A stretch of 64,000 nucleotides of DNA, taken from NCBI RefSeq assembly GCF_003114815.1, contig NZ_BFAZ01000009.1, positions 682,001 to 746,000 of the forward strand, given 5' to 3'. A program made the position numbers and the translations under genes. Positions 44,755-53,661 of the stretch are shown in pieces (position 1 is the first letter of the stretch; the number at the start of each line of letters is the position of its first letter). Under the pieces are notes generated by a model. It saw only the letters and a list, made by a program, of their open reading frames with translations. It was not told the origin of the DNA and made no database searches. The stretch comes from Leptospira ellinghausenii. GTDB lineage: Bacteria > Spirochaetota > Leptospiria > Leptospirales > Leptospiraceae.

Positions 44755-46017
44755 CTATAGGATTCGTTTGGTTAGAAAGGATTGTTTTGTGATTTCAAAG
44801 GGTACTGTAATTTCAGCAGATCCAATTCCCCCACTAACAACATCGACTAGATTGTTTTTGTAATACATTTCATTTACGACAAATGGAACAACATCCTCTG
44901 AAAGTGGATTAATCACTTCTAAAACATCTCCCATTTCAATTTTATTTTTCACTTCAATGATGACTCTTTGGTTTTTCTGTTGGTATTCCTTGACAAGTCC
45001 TACGTAATGATGAGTTTTTTGTAGACTTGTTCCGAACTCATTGTTTTGAAAATTTTGTTCTTCTACTGGTATTTGGTCTTCCATACCTCTTGTTAAAAAA
45101 CCTGAAAAATACTTTCTGGAAGAAAGTTTATCTAATTCTTCCAACCATTTTCGATCAAAACTCTCTCCACGTTTGATTCCATCTAATGTTTTTCGATAAC
45201 TCCTAGCAACCATGCCAACATAAAAATCATTTTTGGTTCTCCCTTCTACCTTTAGAGAATCTACTCCAGCATCACATAACTCTTGTAAAAACTCAATGGC
45301 ACGTAGATCTTTGGAATTCATTAAAAATGTTCCATCCTCATCAGTAATCAGTTCCATTGGTTCATCATTTTGTTTTGGATTCGTAACATACACTTTATAT
45401 AAATCACGACATGCATTATTACAAGATCCTTGGTTTGCATCTCGATTTTTAAAATAATTACTCATTAAACACCTTCCGCTATGAGCAATGCAGATTGAAC
45501 CATGAACAAAAACTTCAATCTCCATATCAGGTACTTTATCTTTTATCTCTTTAATTTCAGGAATTGATACCTCTCTAGACAAAATGACTCTTTTGGCACC
45601 GTATGTTTTCCAAAATTCAACTGCGGCATAGTTCATTGTATTTGTTTGTACCGAGATGTGGATATCTAAATCAGGATATGCATTTTTAGTAATATGAATC
45701 AATCCAGGATCTGCCATAATCATAGCATCAGGTTTTAAACTTGCCATTTGTTCTAAATACTTATGATAAGAACCAAGTTTGGAGTTACGAGGTATGTTAT
45801 TTACTGTAAAATAAATTTTTTTATTTAGGTTTCTTGCGATTGTGACTGCTGTCTGTAAATCCTCCATTGAGAATTCATTCTCTCTGGCACGTAACGAATA
45901 ACGTGGAACTCCACAATAAACTGCGTCTGCTCCATACAAATAAGCAATGTTTAACTTATCTAAGTTCCCAGCAGGTAATAAAAGTTCTGGAATGTTTCTA
46001 AAAGATTTCATATGCAT
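44755..46017 (-). CDS. Peptidase U32-family protein (YegQ/TrhP-like)
   Basis: 420 residues, about the length of YegQ/TrhP. It starts with LLLPAGNLDKLNIAYLYGADAVYCG and has HGSICIAHSGRCLMSNYF followed by NQGSCNNACRD, the conserved cysteine region that can carry a [4Fe-4S] cluster. DSLKVEGRTKNDFYV and the C-terminal beta barrel are also present. Despite the family name, characterised relatives take part in tRNA or rRNA hydroxylation. Either of two close ATG codons could be the start. It is single-gene. Confidence 0.85.
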   Translation of the reverse strand: MHMKSFRNIPELLLPAGNLDKLNIAYLYGADAVYCGVPRYSLRARENEFSMEDLQTAVTIARNLNKKIYFTVNNIPRNSKLGSYHKYLEQMASLKPDAMIMADPGLIHITKNAYPDLDIHISVQTNTMNYAAVEFWKTYGAKRVILSREVSIPEIKEIKDKVPDMEIEVFVHGSICIAHSGRCLMSNYFKNRDANQGSCNNACRDLYKVYVTNPKQNDEPMELITDEDGTFLMNSKDLRAIEFLQELCDAGVDSLKVEGRTKNDFYVGMVARSYRKTLDGIKRGESFDRKWLEELDKLSSRKYFSGFLTRGMEDQIPVEEQNFQNNEFGTSLQKTHHYVGLVKEYQQKNQRVIIEVKNKIEMGDVLEVINPLSEDVVPFVVNEMYYKNNLVDVVSGGIGSAEITVPFEITKQSFLTKRIL

Positions 46018-46137
46018 ATTCCATTCGAAAAAAGTGATTCCTTGTCTAAAAGGAAAATATGATTCTATTCGTTTAGAGTGTTTCTAAAATAAAAAATAGA
46101 AAGACAAAAGATTCTCCTACATAAACTTGAAACCACG

Positions 46138-46638
46138 ATGTGGACTTATTTCATTTGTTTAACTTTACATATCCTTTCGGCAATGGTCTGGGTTGGAGGT
46201 ATGATCTTCTATGTGATTGTAGTGATGCCTGTCATTCGAAACCAAAAATTGAAGGAACAGAAGTTAACCTTACTCCAATTAACTGCACTTCAGTTTCGAA
46301 AAATTTCCTATATCCTATTTTTTATTTTGATCACTACTGGTTTCGGAATATTATTTGGCAAAGGATTATTAAGAGAGGACAATCTCTTTACTTTTTTTAC
46401 GTCTTCAATTGGTTTTATGTTTAGCCTAAAGATTGGATTGTTTGGATTCTTATTTGTTTCTTCTGTGTACCATGATTTTGTTTCTGGTCCAAAAACATTT
46501 CTCTATTTAGAATCTGATCCCGTTCAATATGAACGGTATCGAAGGATGTCTGGCTTTTTTGGCCGATTCAATTTATTACTCTCCTTATTCATTGCATTTT
46601 TAGGAATCCTCGTTTCAAGAGGAGTCTCATTCTTTTAG
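46138..46638 (+). CDS. CopD-like membrane protein
   Basis: 166 residues with four membrane helices. LHILSAMVWVGGMIFYVIVVMP with its His and Trp in the first helix, LQFRKISYILFFILITTGF, and a third helix with KIGLFGFLF match the CopD/YcnJ-type copper-related membrane domain. It precedes the respiratory genes by 48 bases and may belong to the same unit. A role in copper handling for the nitrous oxide reductase is inferred from context. Confidence 0.65.
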   Translation: MWTYFICLTLHILSAMVWVGGMIFYVIVVMPVIRNQKLKEQKLTLLQLTALQFRKISYILFFILITTGFGILFGKGLLREDNLFTFFTSSIGFMFSLKIGLFGFLFVSSVYHDFVSGPKTFLYLESDPVQYERYRRMSGFFGRFNLLLSLFIAFLGILVSRGVSFF

Positions 46639-46685
46639 AATAAAATCCTCTTGACACTTACGGTCTGGAAAATCGACTCAAATTA

Positions 46686-47705
46686 ATGATTCCGAGTCGC
46701 AATTTCAAATTTATAGTGATTCTAATTTGGATAGGGATCATTCCAGATATCCCTTCCAAAATAGAGGCGTTCCAAGGAATCATGCAACCAGCGTTTGGTG
46801 CTAGGCAAGCGGGAATGGGTGGGGCATTCCAAGCTGTTGGTGGATCAGTAATGGATTTAGAATCAAATCCATCTCATCTTGCACGTGTAAAGCGATCTAA
46901 ATGGGAATTTGGATCTTCATTTCATTTCCCAACAATTGAATATTATGATAGTTATATAGACCAAAATCCTTTAAAATCATACCAAAACAGAATTGTAGAA
47001 AGCCCAAGAGCCGTTTTACCTTATCTAGGGATCATCAAGCCAATCACTGAAAACATTAGTATCGCATACTCATATACTTCTAGAAATGTATTACCTTTAG
47101 ATGGAACCATGCATGTGGATTCCTATTTACCAGAACGATCCTATGGCACAAGAGTATCTCGATATATGATTTGGCCAGATAAACATATCGCAGGAATCTC
47201 TTATCATAATGACCGATGGATTATCGACATGGACATTAAATACATTCCATGGTCCGAAAGTTTTAATTCAAGTAAATTTCGATTAGAAGATGTTTGGGTG
47301 AGAACGCCTGTTGGATTAGAAACAAATTCATTTCAATTTAATTTAAATTGGAAAAATCAAACAGTTCTCGCTTTGGGAACCCAATACAATTGGAATGAAA
47401 AATATAAAACACGAATGGGTTATAGTTATGGAAATAATATCATTCCAGCAAGTGGAGTGAGTCCAATGTTAGGTGCAAGTATAGCGCACCATTTGTCTTT
47501 AGGAGGAAGTATCACATGGAATGACACCTCATTTCATATCGCATGTGAATATGGATTCCCCAAAAAAACGGTTGGAGGTAAAACTTCTGACTGGACATTA
47601 TCACACTCTATCTTTTCTACTTCTGAAATACATCCCATGCAATATTCGTATCAAAAATCGATGAGTGTCTTTAGCATTTATTTAGGACTAGAACAATACA
47701 TTTAA
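46686..47705 (+). CDS. FadL/PorV-like outer-membrane protein
   Basis: 339 residues with a signal peptide (IVILIWIGIIPDIPSKIEA). The mature N-terminus, FGARQAGMGGAFQAVGGSVMDLESNP, matches the conserved opening of the OmpP1/FadL/PorV barrel family. The remainder is alternating beta strands ending in an aromatic-rich last strand (FSIYLGLEQYI). It probably forms an outer-membrane barrel for hydrophobic solutes or protein export. The next gene, a cytochrome, starts 11 bases later. Confidence 0.75.
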   Translation: MIPSRNFKFIVILIWIGIIPDIPSKIEAFQGIMQPAFGARQAGMGGAFQAVGGSVMDLESNPSHLARVKRSKWEFGSSFHFPTIEYYDSYIDQNPLKSYQNRIVESPRAVLPYLGIIKPITENISIAYSYTSRNVLPLDGTMHVDSYLPERSYGTRVSRYMIWPDKHIAGISYHNDRWIIDMDIKYIPWSESFNSSKFRLEDVWVRTPVGLETNSFQFNLNWKNQTVLALGTQYNWNEKYKTRMGYSYGNNIIPASGVSPMLGASIAHHLSLGGSITWNDTSFHIACEYGFPKKTVGGKTSDWTLSHSIFSTSEIHPMQYSYQKSMSVFSIYLGLEQYI

Positions 47706-47715
47706 AGGAAAATTT

Positions 47716-48198
47716 ATGAAACATCTACATTTAGCAAAAGTTGCAATTTTATTATGGTTATTCACCATGATAACCTTAGGTTATTTTTTTTACTTTGGCA
47801 ATACTACAAAGTCTCTTGATACGAGAACTGCAATTCGTTTAACGCCTGCTGAACGACAACTTGTGCTGACTGAAATGAGAGCATTATTGGAAGCACTAAA
47901 TGGTATATTGGCTGGTCTTGGTGAAAATGACTATGAAAAAGCAGCTAAGTCTGCAGACGCAGTTGGTATGGGTCTTGTGGCAAGTTTAGAACACCAAGAA
48001 AAAACAATTTTGTTAAAACTTCCCGTTTCATTCAAAAAATTAGGTTTTGGAACTCATGAAAAATTTGATGAAATCGCTACTAAAATCCGTAAAAAAGAAG
48101 AGATCCATACTCTCTTAAAGGATATGGATGAACTTACAAAAAACTGTGTCGCCTGTCATGCTGGTTATAAAATCGAATTAGAAACCGAAGCTAAATAA
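47716..48198 (+). CDS. Cytochrome c'-like haem protein
   Basis: 160 residues; GGA precedes the ATG. An N-terminal membrane segment (VAILLWLFTMITLGYFF) anchors or exports it. The rest is helical, and a single haem site CVACH (Cys144, Cys147, His148) lies near the C-terminus, the arrangement of cytochrome c' four-helix bundles. Such proteins bind NO or pass electrons. It precedes the two 4-TM haem-oxidase-like genes and is probably co-transcribed with them. Confidence 0.75.
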   Translation: MKHLHLAKVAILLWLFTMITLGYFFYFGNTTKSLDTRTAIRLTPAERQLVLTEMRALLEALNGILAGLGENDYEKAAKSADAVGMGLVASLEHQEKTILLKLPVSFKKLGFGTHEKFDEIATKIRKKEEIHTLLKDMDELTKNCVACHAGYKIELETEAK

Positions 48199-48214
48199 TT
48201 TACAATTTAGAAAC

Positions 48215-48634
48215 ATGCCAAAAATATCGAGATACTTTATCAAATCAGGAATGTTATTTTTGTTTTTTGGTGTTGTGATCTATACCTTGAGTGAATTTCC
48301 TGAATTACAAATCAATGTACCACTTCTAGCTGTTTATTGGCATATGATTGCCATTGGGTGGATCACCCAGATCATTATGGGAGTCTCAATTTGGATGTTT
48401 CCGAAAGGAAAAAACTCCATCTCTAAAAATGGATCTACTATATCTTGGATTTCTTATATTTCCTTAAATCTCGGATTAGTGTTTCGATTTTCTTCCGAAC
48501 CATTTCTAAATGTTGATCGCGAAATTGTCCAAATACCATTTTTACTTTCGATCATTTTACAAGTTTTGGGTATCTTATGTTTTATCTTAGAGATATGGCC
48601 AAGAATTACACCTATGAATAGGAAACCTTCTTAA
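48215..48634 (+). CDS. 4-TM haem-oxidase-like membrane protein 1
   Basis: 139 residues with four membrane helices. The motif YWHMIAIGWITQIIMGVSIWMFPKG in the second helix region resembles a helix of the cytochrome oxidase subunit I/NnrS superfamily, with a conserved His. It is too short for a full oxidase subunit. The next gene encodes a paralogue with the same motif, three bases after this stop. They may form a two-protein haem or copper site serving nitrous oxide or NO respiration. Confidence 0.65.
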   Translation: MPKISRYFIKSGMLFLFFGVVIYTLSEFPELQINVPLLAVYWHMIAIGWITQIIMGVSIWMFPKGKNSISKNGSTISWISYISLNLGLVFRFSSEPFLNVDREIVQIPFLLSIILQVLGILCFILEIWPRITPMNRKPS

Positions 48635-48637
48635 GTT

Positions 48638-49048
48638 ATGTTCCCAATTCAATCGGTTTGGCTATTGAGAATTTCATTAGTTTATCTGCTGTTAGGTACC
48701 TTATTAGGTGCGCTTCTCATGTCACAGAAAATTTTTTTATGGGATCATTCACTTTGGTTTCTTTTGCCAATTCATTATTCGATCATGGTTTGGGGATTTT
48801 TCATTCAATTCATTATGGGAACTGCCTATTGGATGTTTCCAAAACATTTATCAGATTTACCAAGAGGTTCTCAATTTCAAGCGTGGTTTCTGTTTTATTC
48901 TTATAATATTGGTTTCGTTTTTTTTCTTGTGATTAAGATAACTCAATTGCCAAACGATTTTGAACGAGTCGCCAAAATACTCATTTGTTTAGCAATTGTA
49001 ATGTTTATCAAATTAATGTGGGTTAGATCAATTTCTTACAATTCATAA
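48638..49048 (+). CDS. 4-TM haem-oxidase-like membrane protein 2
   Basis: 136 residues, four helices, paralogue of the preceding gene: IHYSIMVWGFFIQFIMGTAYWMFPKH aligns with the motif there and keeps the His, the Gln-x-Ile-Met-Gly and the Trp-Met-Phe-Pro-Lys. The pair probably arose by tandem duplication and works as a heterodimer. It ends six bases before the convergent hemerythrin gene. Confidence 0.65.
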   Translation: MFPIQSVWLLRISLVYLLLGTLLGALLMSQKIFLWDHSLWFLLPIHYSIMVWGFFIQFIMGTAYWMFPKHLSDLPRGSQFQAWFLFYSYNIGFVFFLVIKITQLPNDFERVAKILICLAIVMFIKLMWVRSISYNS

Positions 49049-49054
49049 GAAAGA

Positions 49055-49492
49055 TTATAAAACTAATTTGATAAAAGGTTTATAATTCATATCCTCTTTT
49101 AAAATATGATTAGTTAACCAGAGTCTCAAAAATTGAATCAAATCGCTAAAGAATTGGTTCAATTCGACATCATTTGTTACTAAATTACCAGTTGTTAATC
49201 TTTTTTTGAGTTCCAATATTTTATCAGTAAAACGATCATGTTGTTTTTTGTGAGCTTCCAATTCTGGGTATTGGTTCAACTCCATCACTCGTTCTTCAAT
49301 CAAAAAATGACTAATGGTATAGTCTTCTAATTCTGAAACTGCATCAATCAGTAACTTTGAATGATTCGATAAATGACTTTTGTTTTCCTCATAAATGGAT
49401 TCAATTTGATTGATGAGTCGAAACAGTTTTTTATGTTGAGAGTCAATCTCTGAAATATTGGTCTCATATTTAACGTCCCAATTTGCGATCAT
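49055..49492 (-). CDS. Bacteriohemerythrin
   Basis: 145 residues, a full single hemerythrin domain. All diiron ligands are present: His20 (DSQH), His62 and Glu66 (HFLIEE), His81 and His85 (HKKQH), His129 and Asp134 (NHILKED). It binds O2 or NO reversibly in the cytoplasm. It is divergent from the fasciclin/nos genes and shares the intergenic region with the two FNR-type boxes, suggesting a role in oxygen or NO buffering during nitrous oxide respiration. Confidence 0.9.
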   Translation of the reverse strand: MIANWDVKYETNISEIDSQHKKLFRLINQIESIYEENKSHLSNHSKLLIDAVSELEDYTISHFLIEERVMELNQYPELEAHKKQHDRFTDKILELKKRLTTGNLVTNDVELNQFFSDLIQFLRLWLTNHILKEDMNYKPFIKLVL

Positions 49493-49579
49493 AATTACCT
49501 CTTACTTTCCATTTTTTCCTCACACCCTTAGAAACAAGGTTTAAATCCTTAAAACCCGCCAATCCACCTAGAGCTTCGA

Positions 49580-49593
49580 TTGATAAATATCAA
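49580..49593. promoter_or_regulatory. FNR/NNR-type box 1
   Basis: TTGATAAATATCAA is a perfect TTGAT-N4-ATCAA palindrome, the consensus for FNR-type activators, in the divergent hemerythrin/fasciclin-nos intergenic region. Confidence 0.75.
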
Positions 49594-49613
49594 CCAAATC
49601 TTCCCTCTTCCGC

Positions 49614-49627
49614 TTGATCCAGATCAA
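49614..49627. promoter_or_regulatory. FNR/NNR-type box 2
   Basis: TTGATCCAGATCAA is a second perfect TTGAT-N4-ATCAA site, 34 bases (centre to centre) from the first and about 60 bases before the fasciclin start. Confidence 0.75.
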
Positions 49628-49686
49628 TGCAATTCATCTGAGACTGGTATTGAATGAGACTAGATTTAAAAATTGGGCGGAAACAA

Positions 49687-50250
49687 ATGAAAAACAGATT
49701 CTCACAAATAACAATGATTATGATCCTCCTCAGTTTTGCTCTTATTGGCATAAACTGTGGAAAGGGTGACGATGCAGATGCTGGAAAAGGAATCTCTGCT
49801 GTATCTGATGATAAGTCACAACAGGATGTTCTGAAAATTGCAATTGGATCCAAAGACCATACCACTCTTGTTGCGGCCGTCCAAGCGGCAGGTCTTGTTG
49901 ATTCTCTAGCAAACCAAGGACCATTTACTGTCTTTGCACCAACAAATGATGCATTTGCAAAATTACCAGCAGGGACAGTTGACGATCTTTTGAAACCTAA
50001 CCAAAAGGATACGTTAAAAAATATTTTAGAGTACCATGTGGTGGTAGGAAACCTAACAGAAGCTATCCTAAAGTCTGAATTTACTGGAAAAGATGATGAA
50101 CTTGGTATGGCAAATGGGGCTCACACCAAAGTAACCGTTAAAAATGGAAAAACACTAATCAATGGCGCGACCATCATTGCTTCCATTCCAGCAACAAATG
50201 GAATCATCCATGTTGTGGATACAGTGTTACTTCCTCAAGAAAAAAAATAA
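49687..50250 (+). CDS. Fasciclin-domain lipoprotein
   Basis: The ATG at 49687 follows GGCGGA; the frame reaches back to 49654. The 187-residue protein has a signal peptide with lipobox (SFALIGINC). Residues ~48-185 form one fasciclin (FAS1) domain: LVAAVQAAGLVDSL, GPFTVFAPTNDAFAKLPAG, LEYHVVVGNLT, and the closing NGIIHVVDTVLLP. FAS1 domains mediate protein contacts. It is the first gene of the plus-strand nos unit and may scaffold the lipid-anchored partners that follow. Confidence 0.85.
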   Translation: MKNRFSQITMIMILLSFALIGINCGKGDDADAGKGISAVSDDKSQQDVLKIAIGSKDHTTLVAAVQAAGLVDSLANQGPFTVFAPTNDAFAKLPAGTVDDLLKPNQKDTLKNILEYHVVVGNLTEAILKSEFTGKDDELGMANGAHTKVTVKNGKTLINGATIIASIPATNGIIHVVDTVLLPQEKK

Positions 50251-50278
50251 GTCACTATCAATCAAAGGAGCATTAACA

Positions 50279-50740
50279 ATGAATCGATACAAATCAAAAG
50301 AAGGATCCATTCGACTAAAAATCGGAATCACAATGGGTCTTATATCGTTTTTAACAATTTTCGCTTGTGGAGGAGAGAAATCAGAAGAAACACCTGCATC
50401 TAACGCTGGTTCAAAGGGAATTGGTCCCGTATCTTCAGTCAGTATTGGTGCACTTGACCAATCAATGGCTGATAGAGGGAAAAAACAATTTGAAGCAAAG
50501 TGTTCAGCATGTCATAAATTTGAAGAAAAGGTCGTAGGCCCAGCTCTTCAAGGTGTTACACAAAGAAGAACTCCTGAATGGATCATGAATATGATTCTAA
50601 ACCCAATGGAAATGACTCAAAAAGATCCAATTGGACAAGAGTTACTTGCTGAACACCTCGTACAAATGACATTCCAAAATGTGAAAGAGGAAGAAGCGAG
50701 AGAGATACTCGAATACTTCCGTAAAATGGATTTAAAATAG
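50279..50740 (+). CDS. Class I c-type cytochrome lipoprotein
   Basis: The ATG at 50279 follows AAAGGAG by eight bases; the frame opens upstream at 50162 but that part overlaps the previous gene. The 153 residues include a lipobox (LTIFAC), a Gly/Ser linker and one class I cytochrome domain: haem site CSACH (75-79), GPALQGV, and Met130 (LVQMTFQN) as likely axial ligand. It immediately precedes nosZ, so it is the best candidate electron donor to nitrous oxide reductase. Confidence 0.85.
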   Translation: MNRYKSKEGSIRLKIGITMGLISFLTIFACGGEKSEETPASNAGSKGIGPVSSVSIGALDQSMADRGKKQFEAKCSACHKFEEKVVGPALQGVTQRRTPEWIMNMILNPMEMTQKDPIGQELLAEHLVQMTFQNVKEEEAREILEYFRKMDLK

Positions 50741-50748
50741 GTAACTAT

Positions 50749-52668
50749 ATGTTAAAAAAATCAAACATAATTGTTGTTACACTAGGAATTGCCCTTTTTG
50801 CTTTTTTACCAAATTGTAAAAAGGGAGCTGCAACAGCCACATTAGCTTCTGATGCAGCATCTAGAGTGTATGTAGCTCCAGGAGAAAAGGATGAAGTATA
50901 TGCCTTTTTATCTGGTGGATTTAGTGGCCAGATGTCTGTGTATGGAATTCCATCAGCTAGACTTTTCAAAATCATTCCCGTGTTCTCTGTATTTCCAGAA
51001 AATGGTTACGGTTTTGACGAAGAAACCAAAGACATGTTAAAAACAACTCATGGATATGTTCCTTGGGATGATAGCCATCACGTTGAAGCTTCGATGACAG
51101 ATGGAAAACAAGATGGACGTTGGATGTTCTTAAATGCAAACAACACTCCAAGACTTGCAAGGATTGATCTAAAGTCTTTTGAAACAAAAGAAATTTTGGA
51201 AATTCCTAACACTGCTGGTAACCATGCGTCACCTTTTGCAACTGAGAACACAGAATACTTAATGGCAGCAACACGGTTTTCTGTTCCTGTTCCACAAAGT
51301 AATGTTTCTATAGATAGTTTTTCCAAAGGTGGGTTCAAAGGAACTGTCACTATGGTCAAAGTAGACAAAAACACAGGAAGACTATCAATCGAATTGCAAG
51401 TGTTAGTTCCTGGTTTCGATTATGACCTTTCCCATTGTGGAAAAAAGAAATCTCATGACTGGTGTTTTTTCAGTAGTTATAACTCTGAACAAGCACATAA
51501 AATGTTAGAAGTTGGTGCTTCTAAAAAAGATAAAGATTTTATCTTAGCGTTCAACTGGGTTCGTGCAAAAGAATGTAAAGACCAAGGTAAAACTTACAAC
51601 TTTGGTGGTGAATACGTTAACAACTTTAAAGAAGAAAACAAACCTGCCGTCTCAACAAAGTTAAGTGGAGTCAAGATGTTGAATCCTAAGGATTGTCCTG
51701 GTATGATGTACTACATGCCAACTCCAAAAAGCCCACATGGAACCGATGTTGACTCAACTGGAGAATACATTGTTGGTGGAGGTAAATTGGCTTCTGTAAT
51801 TCCAGTTCACTCATTCAGTAAAATGATTGAAGTGAAAGATAAAAAAGAACATCACTCAACTGAAATTGAAGGAATTCCAGTTCTTAAGTATGAATCAACA
51901 CTTGCTGGTGAAGTACAAAAACCATGTCTTGGTCCGCTCCATACAGAATTTGATGGCCAAGGTTATGCATACACTTCTTGTTTTGTGAGTTCGGAAGTTG
52001 TGAAATGGAAACTCGGAACATGGGAAGTAGTCCAACACTTACCAGCTTATTACAGCGTTGGTCACTTATCAATCGTTGGTGGAAGTTCAACTGAACCTTA
52101 TGGTAAATATCTAATTGCGATGAACAAAATCACAAAAGATCGATATTTACCAGTTGGTATGGAGTTACCACAAAGTGCGCAACTTTATGATATCTCTTCT
52201 GGAAAAGCAGAGTTACTTTCAGATTTTCCAACAGTAGGTGAACCACATTATTCTCAAATGATTCCAGCAAAACTCATCATGGATAAAACGGCTAAGTTAT
52301 TTCCATTGGAAGAGAACAAACACCCTTATGCGACAAAAAGTGAAAATGATGCAAGGATTGTAAAACTAGGTAACACTACTCACATTTACATGACTGCCAT
52401 CAGATCTCACTTCAAACCAGATATCATTGAAGCAAGGACTGGAGAAACATTGTATTTCCATGTTACTAACTTGGAACAAGACTATGATATCCCTCATGGT
52501 TTCGCAATCGGTGGAGCACCTAACATGACTAACTTACTAATCATGCCAGGTGAAACTAGAACATTCAAATGGGTAGCTCTTAAACCTGGAATTTATCCTT
52601 TCTATTGCACTGATTTTTGTTCTGCTCTACACCAAGAGATGCAACAATACATCCGTGTAAGTCCGTGA
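50749..52668 (+). CDS. nosZ: Nitrous oxide reductase, clade II type
   Basis: 639 residues; reduces N2O to N2. The N-terminus is a Sec-type signal without a twin-arginine motif and ends FAFLPNC, so the enzyme may be a lipoprotein (Cys23). The seven-bladed propeller carries CuZ ligands, including DDSHH (His110/His111). The C-terminal cupredoxin has the CuA site: Cys620, Cys624, His628, Met631 (CTDFCSALHQEM). Sec export and the neighbouring nosB place it in clade II (atypical) NosZ. It lies between the cytochrome c gene and nosB. Confidence 0.95.
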   Translation: MLKKSNIIVVTLGIALFAFLPNCKKGAATATLASDAASRVYVAPGEKDEVYAFLSGGFSGQMSVYGIPSARLFKIIPVFSVFPENGYGFDEETKDMLKTTHGYVPWDDSHHVEASMTDGKQDGRWMFLNANNTPRLARIDLKSFETKEILEIPNTAGNHASPFATENTEYLMAATRFSVPVPQSNVSIDSFSKGGFKGTVTMVKVDKNTGRLSIELQVLVPGFDYDLSHCGKKKSHDWCFFSSYNSEQAHKMLEVGASKKDKDFILAFNWVRAKECKDQGKTYNFGGEYVNNFKEENKPAVSTKLSGVKMLNPKDCPGMMYYMPTPKSPHGTDVDSTGEYIVGGGKLASVIPVHSFSKMIEVKDKKEHHSTEIEGIPVLKYESTLAGEVQKPCLGPLHTEFDGQGYAYTSCFVSSEVVKWKLGTWEVVQHLPAYYSVGHLSIVGGSSTEPYGKYLIAMNKITKDRYLPVGMELPQSAQLYDISSGKAELLSDFPTVGEPHYSQMIPAKLIMDKTAKLFPLEENKHPYATKSENDARIVKLGNTTHIYMTAIRSHFKPDIIEARTGETLYFHVTNLEQDYDIPHGFAIGGAPNMTNLLIMPGETRTFKWVALKPGIYPFYCTDFCSALHQEMQQYIRVSP

Positions 52669-52673
52669 ACAAT

Positions 52674-53285
52674 ATGAAAGATTTACTTTTCCAAACGTTA
52701 AGTAAAAAAAACCGACTCCTAATCTTAGGGGTCGGTTTATTCCTCGTGTTGGTCTATTTTATCCCAATCTGGGCTATCTCTATTTCAGCACCTCAATACC
52801 CTGAGGGACTTGGAATGCAAATATGGATCAATCAAATCACTGGCGCAACTCCGTATGATTTAAAGAATATCAATTTGTTAAATCACTACATCGGTATGAA
52901 AGAAATCATTTCAGAATCAATCCCTGAACTTCTTTTTATGCCTTATGTATTAGCATATTTGATTATTGGCGCCTTTATCACAGAATTAGTTCCGAAAGTC
53001 GGAATGGCAATTCTTGGTATTATCAATCTAGTCATCGTTGGGCTCGTTGGTTTGTTTGATTTTTGGAGATGGGAGTACAATTATGGACACAACTTAAATC
53101 CAGATGCTCCTATCATCATTGAAGGAATGGCATACCAACCTCCACTTCTTGGTTGTAAAGTGATGTTAAATATCACTGCTTGTAGTTATCCTTCTTATGG
53201 TGGTATGATTTTGGCTTCTAGTCTCGTCTTACTTGTATATATCGTATGGGATGAAAAAAGAAGGAAAAAATCAAATGTGGTTTAA
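52674..53285 (+). CDS. nosB: NosB-like membrane protein
   Basis: The ATG at 52674 is five bases after the nosZ stop; the longer frame into nosZ is rejected. The 203-residue protein has about five membrane helices (LLILGVGLFLVLVYFIPIWAI; LLFMPYVLAYLIIGAFI; MAILGIINLVIVGLVGLF). Proteins of this size and topology follow nosZ in clade II clusters, where they are called NosB; their function is not settled. NYGHNLNPDAPI is a conserved-looking loop. It overlaps nosL by 11 bases. Confidence 0.8.
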   Translation: MKDLLFQTLSKKNRLLILGVGLFLVLVYFIPIWAISISAPQYPEGLGMQIWINQITGATPYDLKNINLLNHYIGMKEIISESIPELLFMPYVLAYLIIGAFITELVPKVGMAILGIINLVIVGLVGLFDFWRWEYNYGHNLNPDAPIIIEGMAYQPPLLGCKVMLNITACSYPSYGGMILASSLVLLVYIVWDEKRRKKSNVV

Positions 53286-53661
53286 TCATCAGAAACTCAT
53301 TTTTTTCGTACTCACAGTTGTTCTATGCAACTGTGGGGAGGTAAAACCAGAATCTCTCACTGTAGGAGAAAAAAAATGTGACCATTGTTCCATGTCCATC
53401 GTTGATATGAGATTTCATACACAAGTCATCACTTATAAAGGCAAACGATATCATTTTGATGCAATAGAATGTGCAGATCAATTTATAAACCAAAAACAAA
53501 TTAAACCAAAACATATATATGTTTCAAATTATTTACAATCAAACGAATTTTTACCGAAAGAAACCGCAATCATCATCCAAACCAATAAAATTCGATCTCC
53601 CATGGGCGGGGGATTAGCCGCTTTTAAATCTCATGATGACGCAATACCTTTTCAAAATTAA
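53275..53661 (+). CDS. nosL: NosL copper-binding lipoprotein
   Basis: The start is the ATG at 53275 (MWFNHQ), inside the end of nosB. The 128-residue protein has a lipobox (VVLCNC) and the NosL copper motif CDHCSM (Cys35, Cys38, Met40), followed by YKGKRYHFDAIECADQF and the C-terminal GGGLAAF. NosL delivers copper to the NosZ centres in the periplasm. It overlaps nosD by about 29 bases. Confidence 0.9.
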   Translation: MWFNHQKLIFFVLTVVLCNCGEVKPESLTVGEKKCDHCSMSIVDMRFHTQVITYKGKRYHFDAIECADQFINQKQIKPKHIYVSNYLQSNEFLPKETAIIIQTNKIRSPMGGGLAAFKSHDDAIPFQN

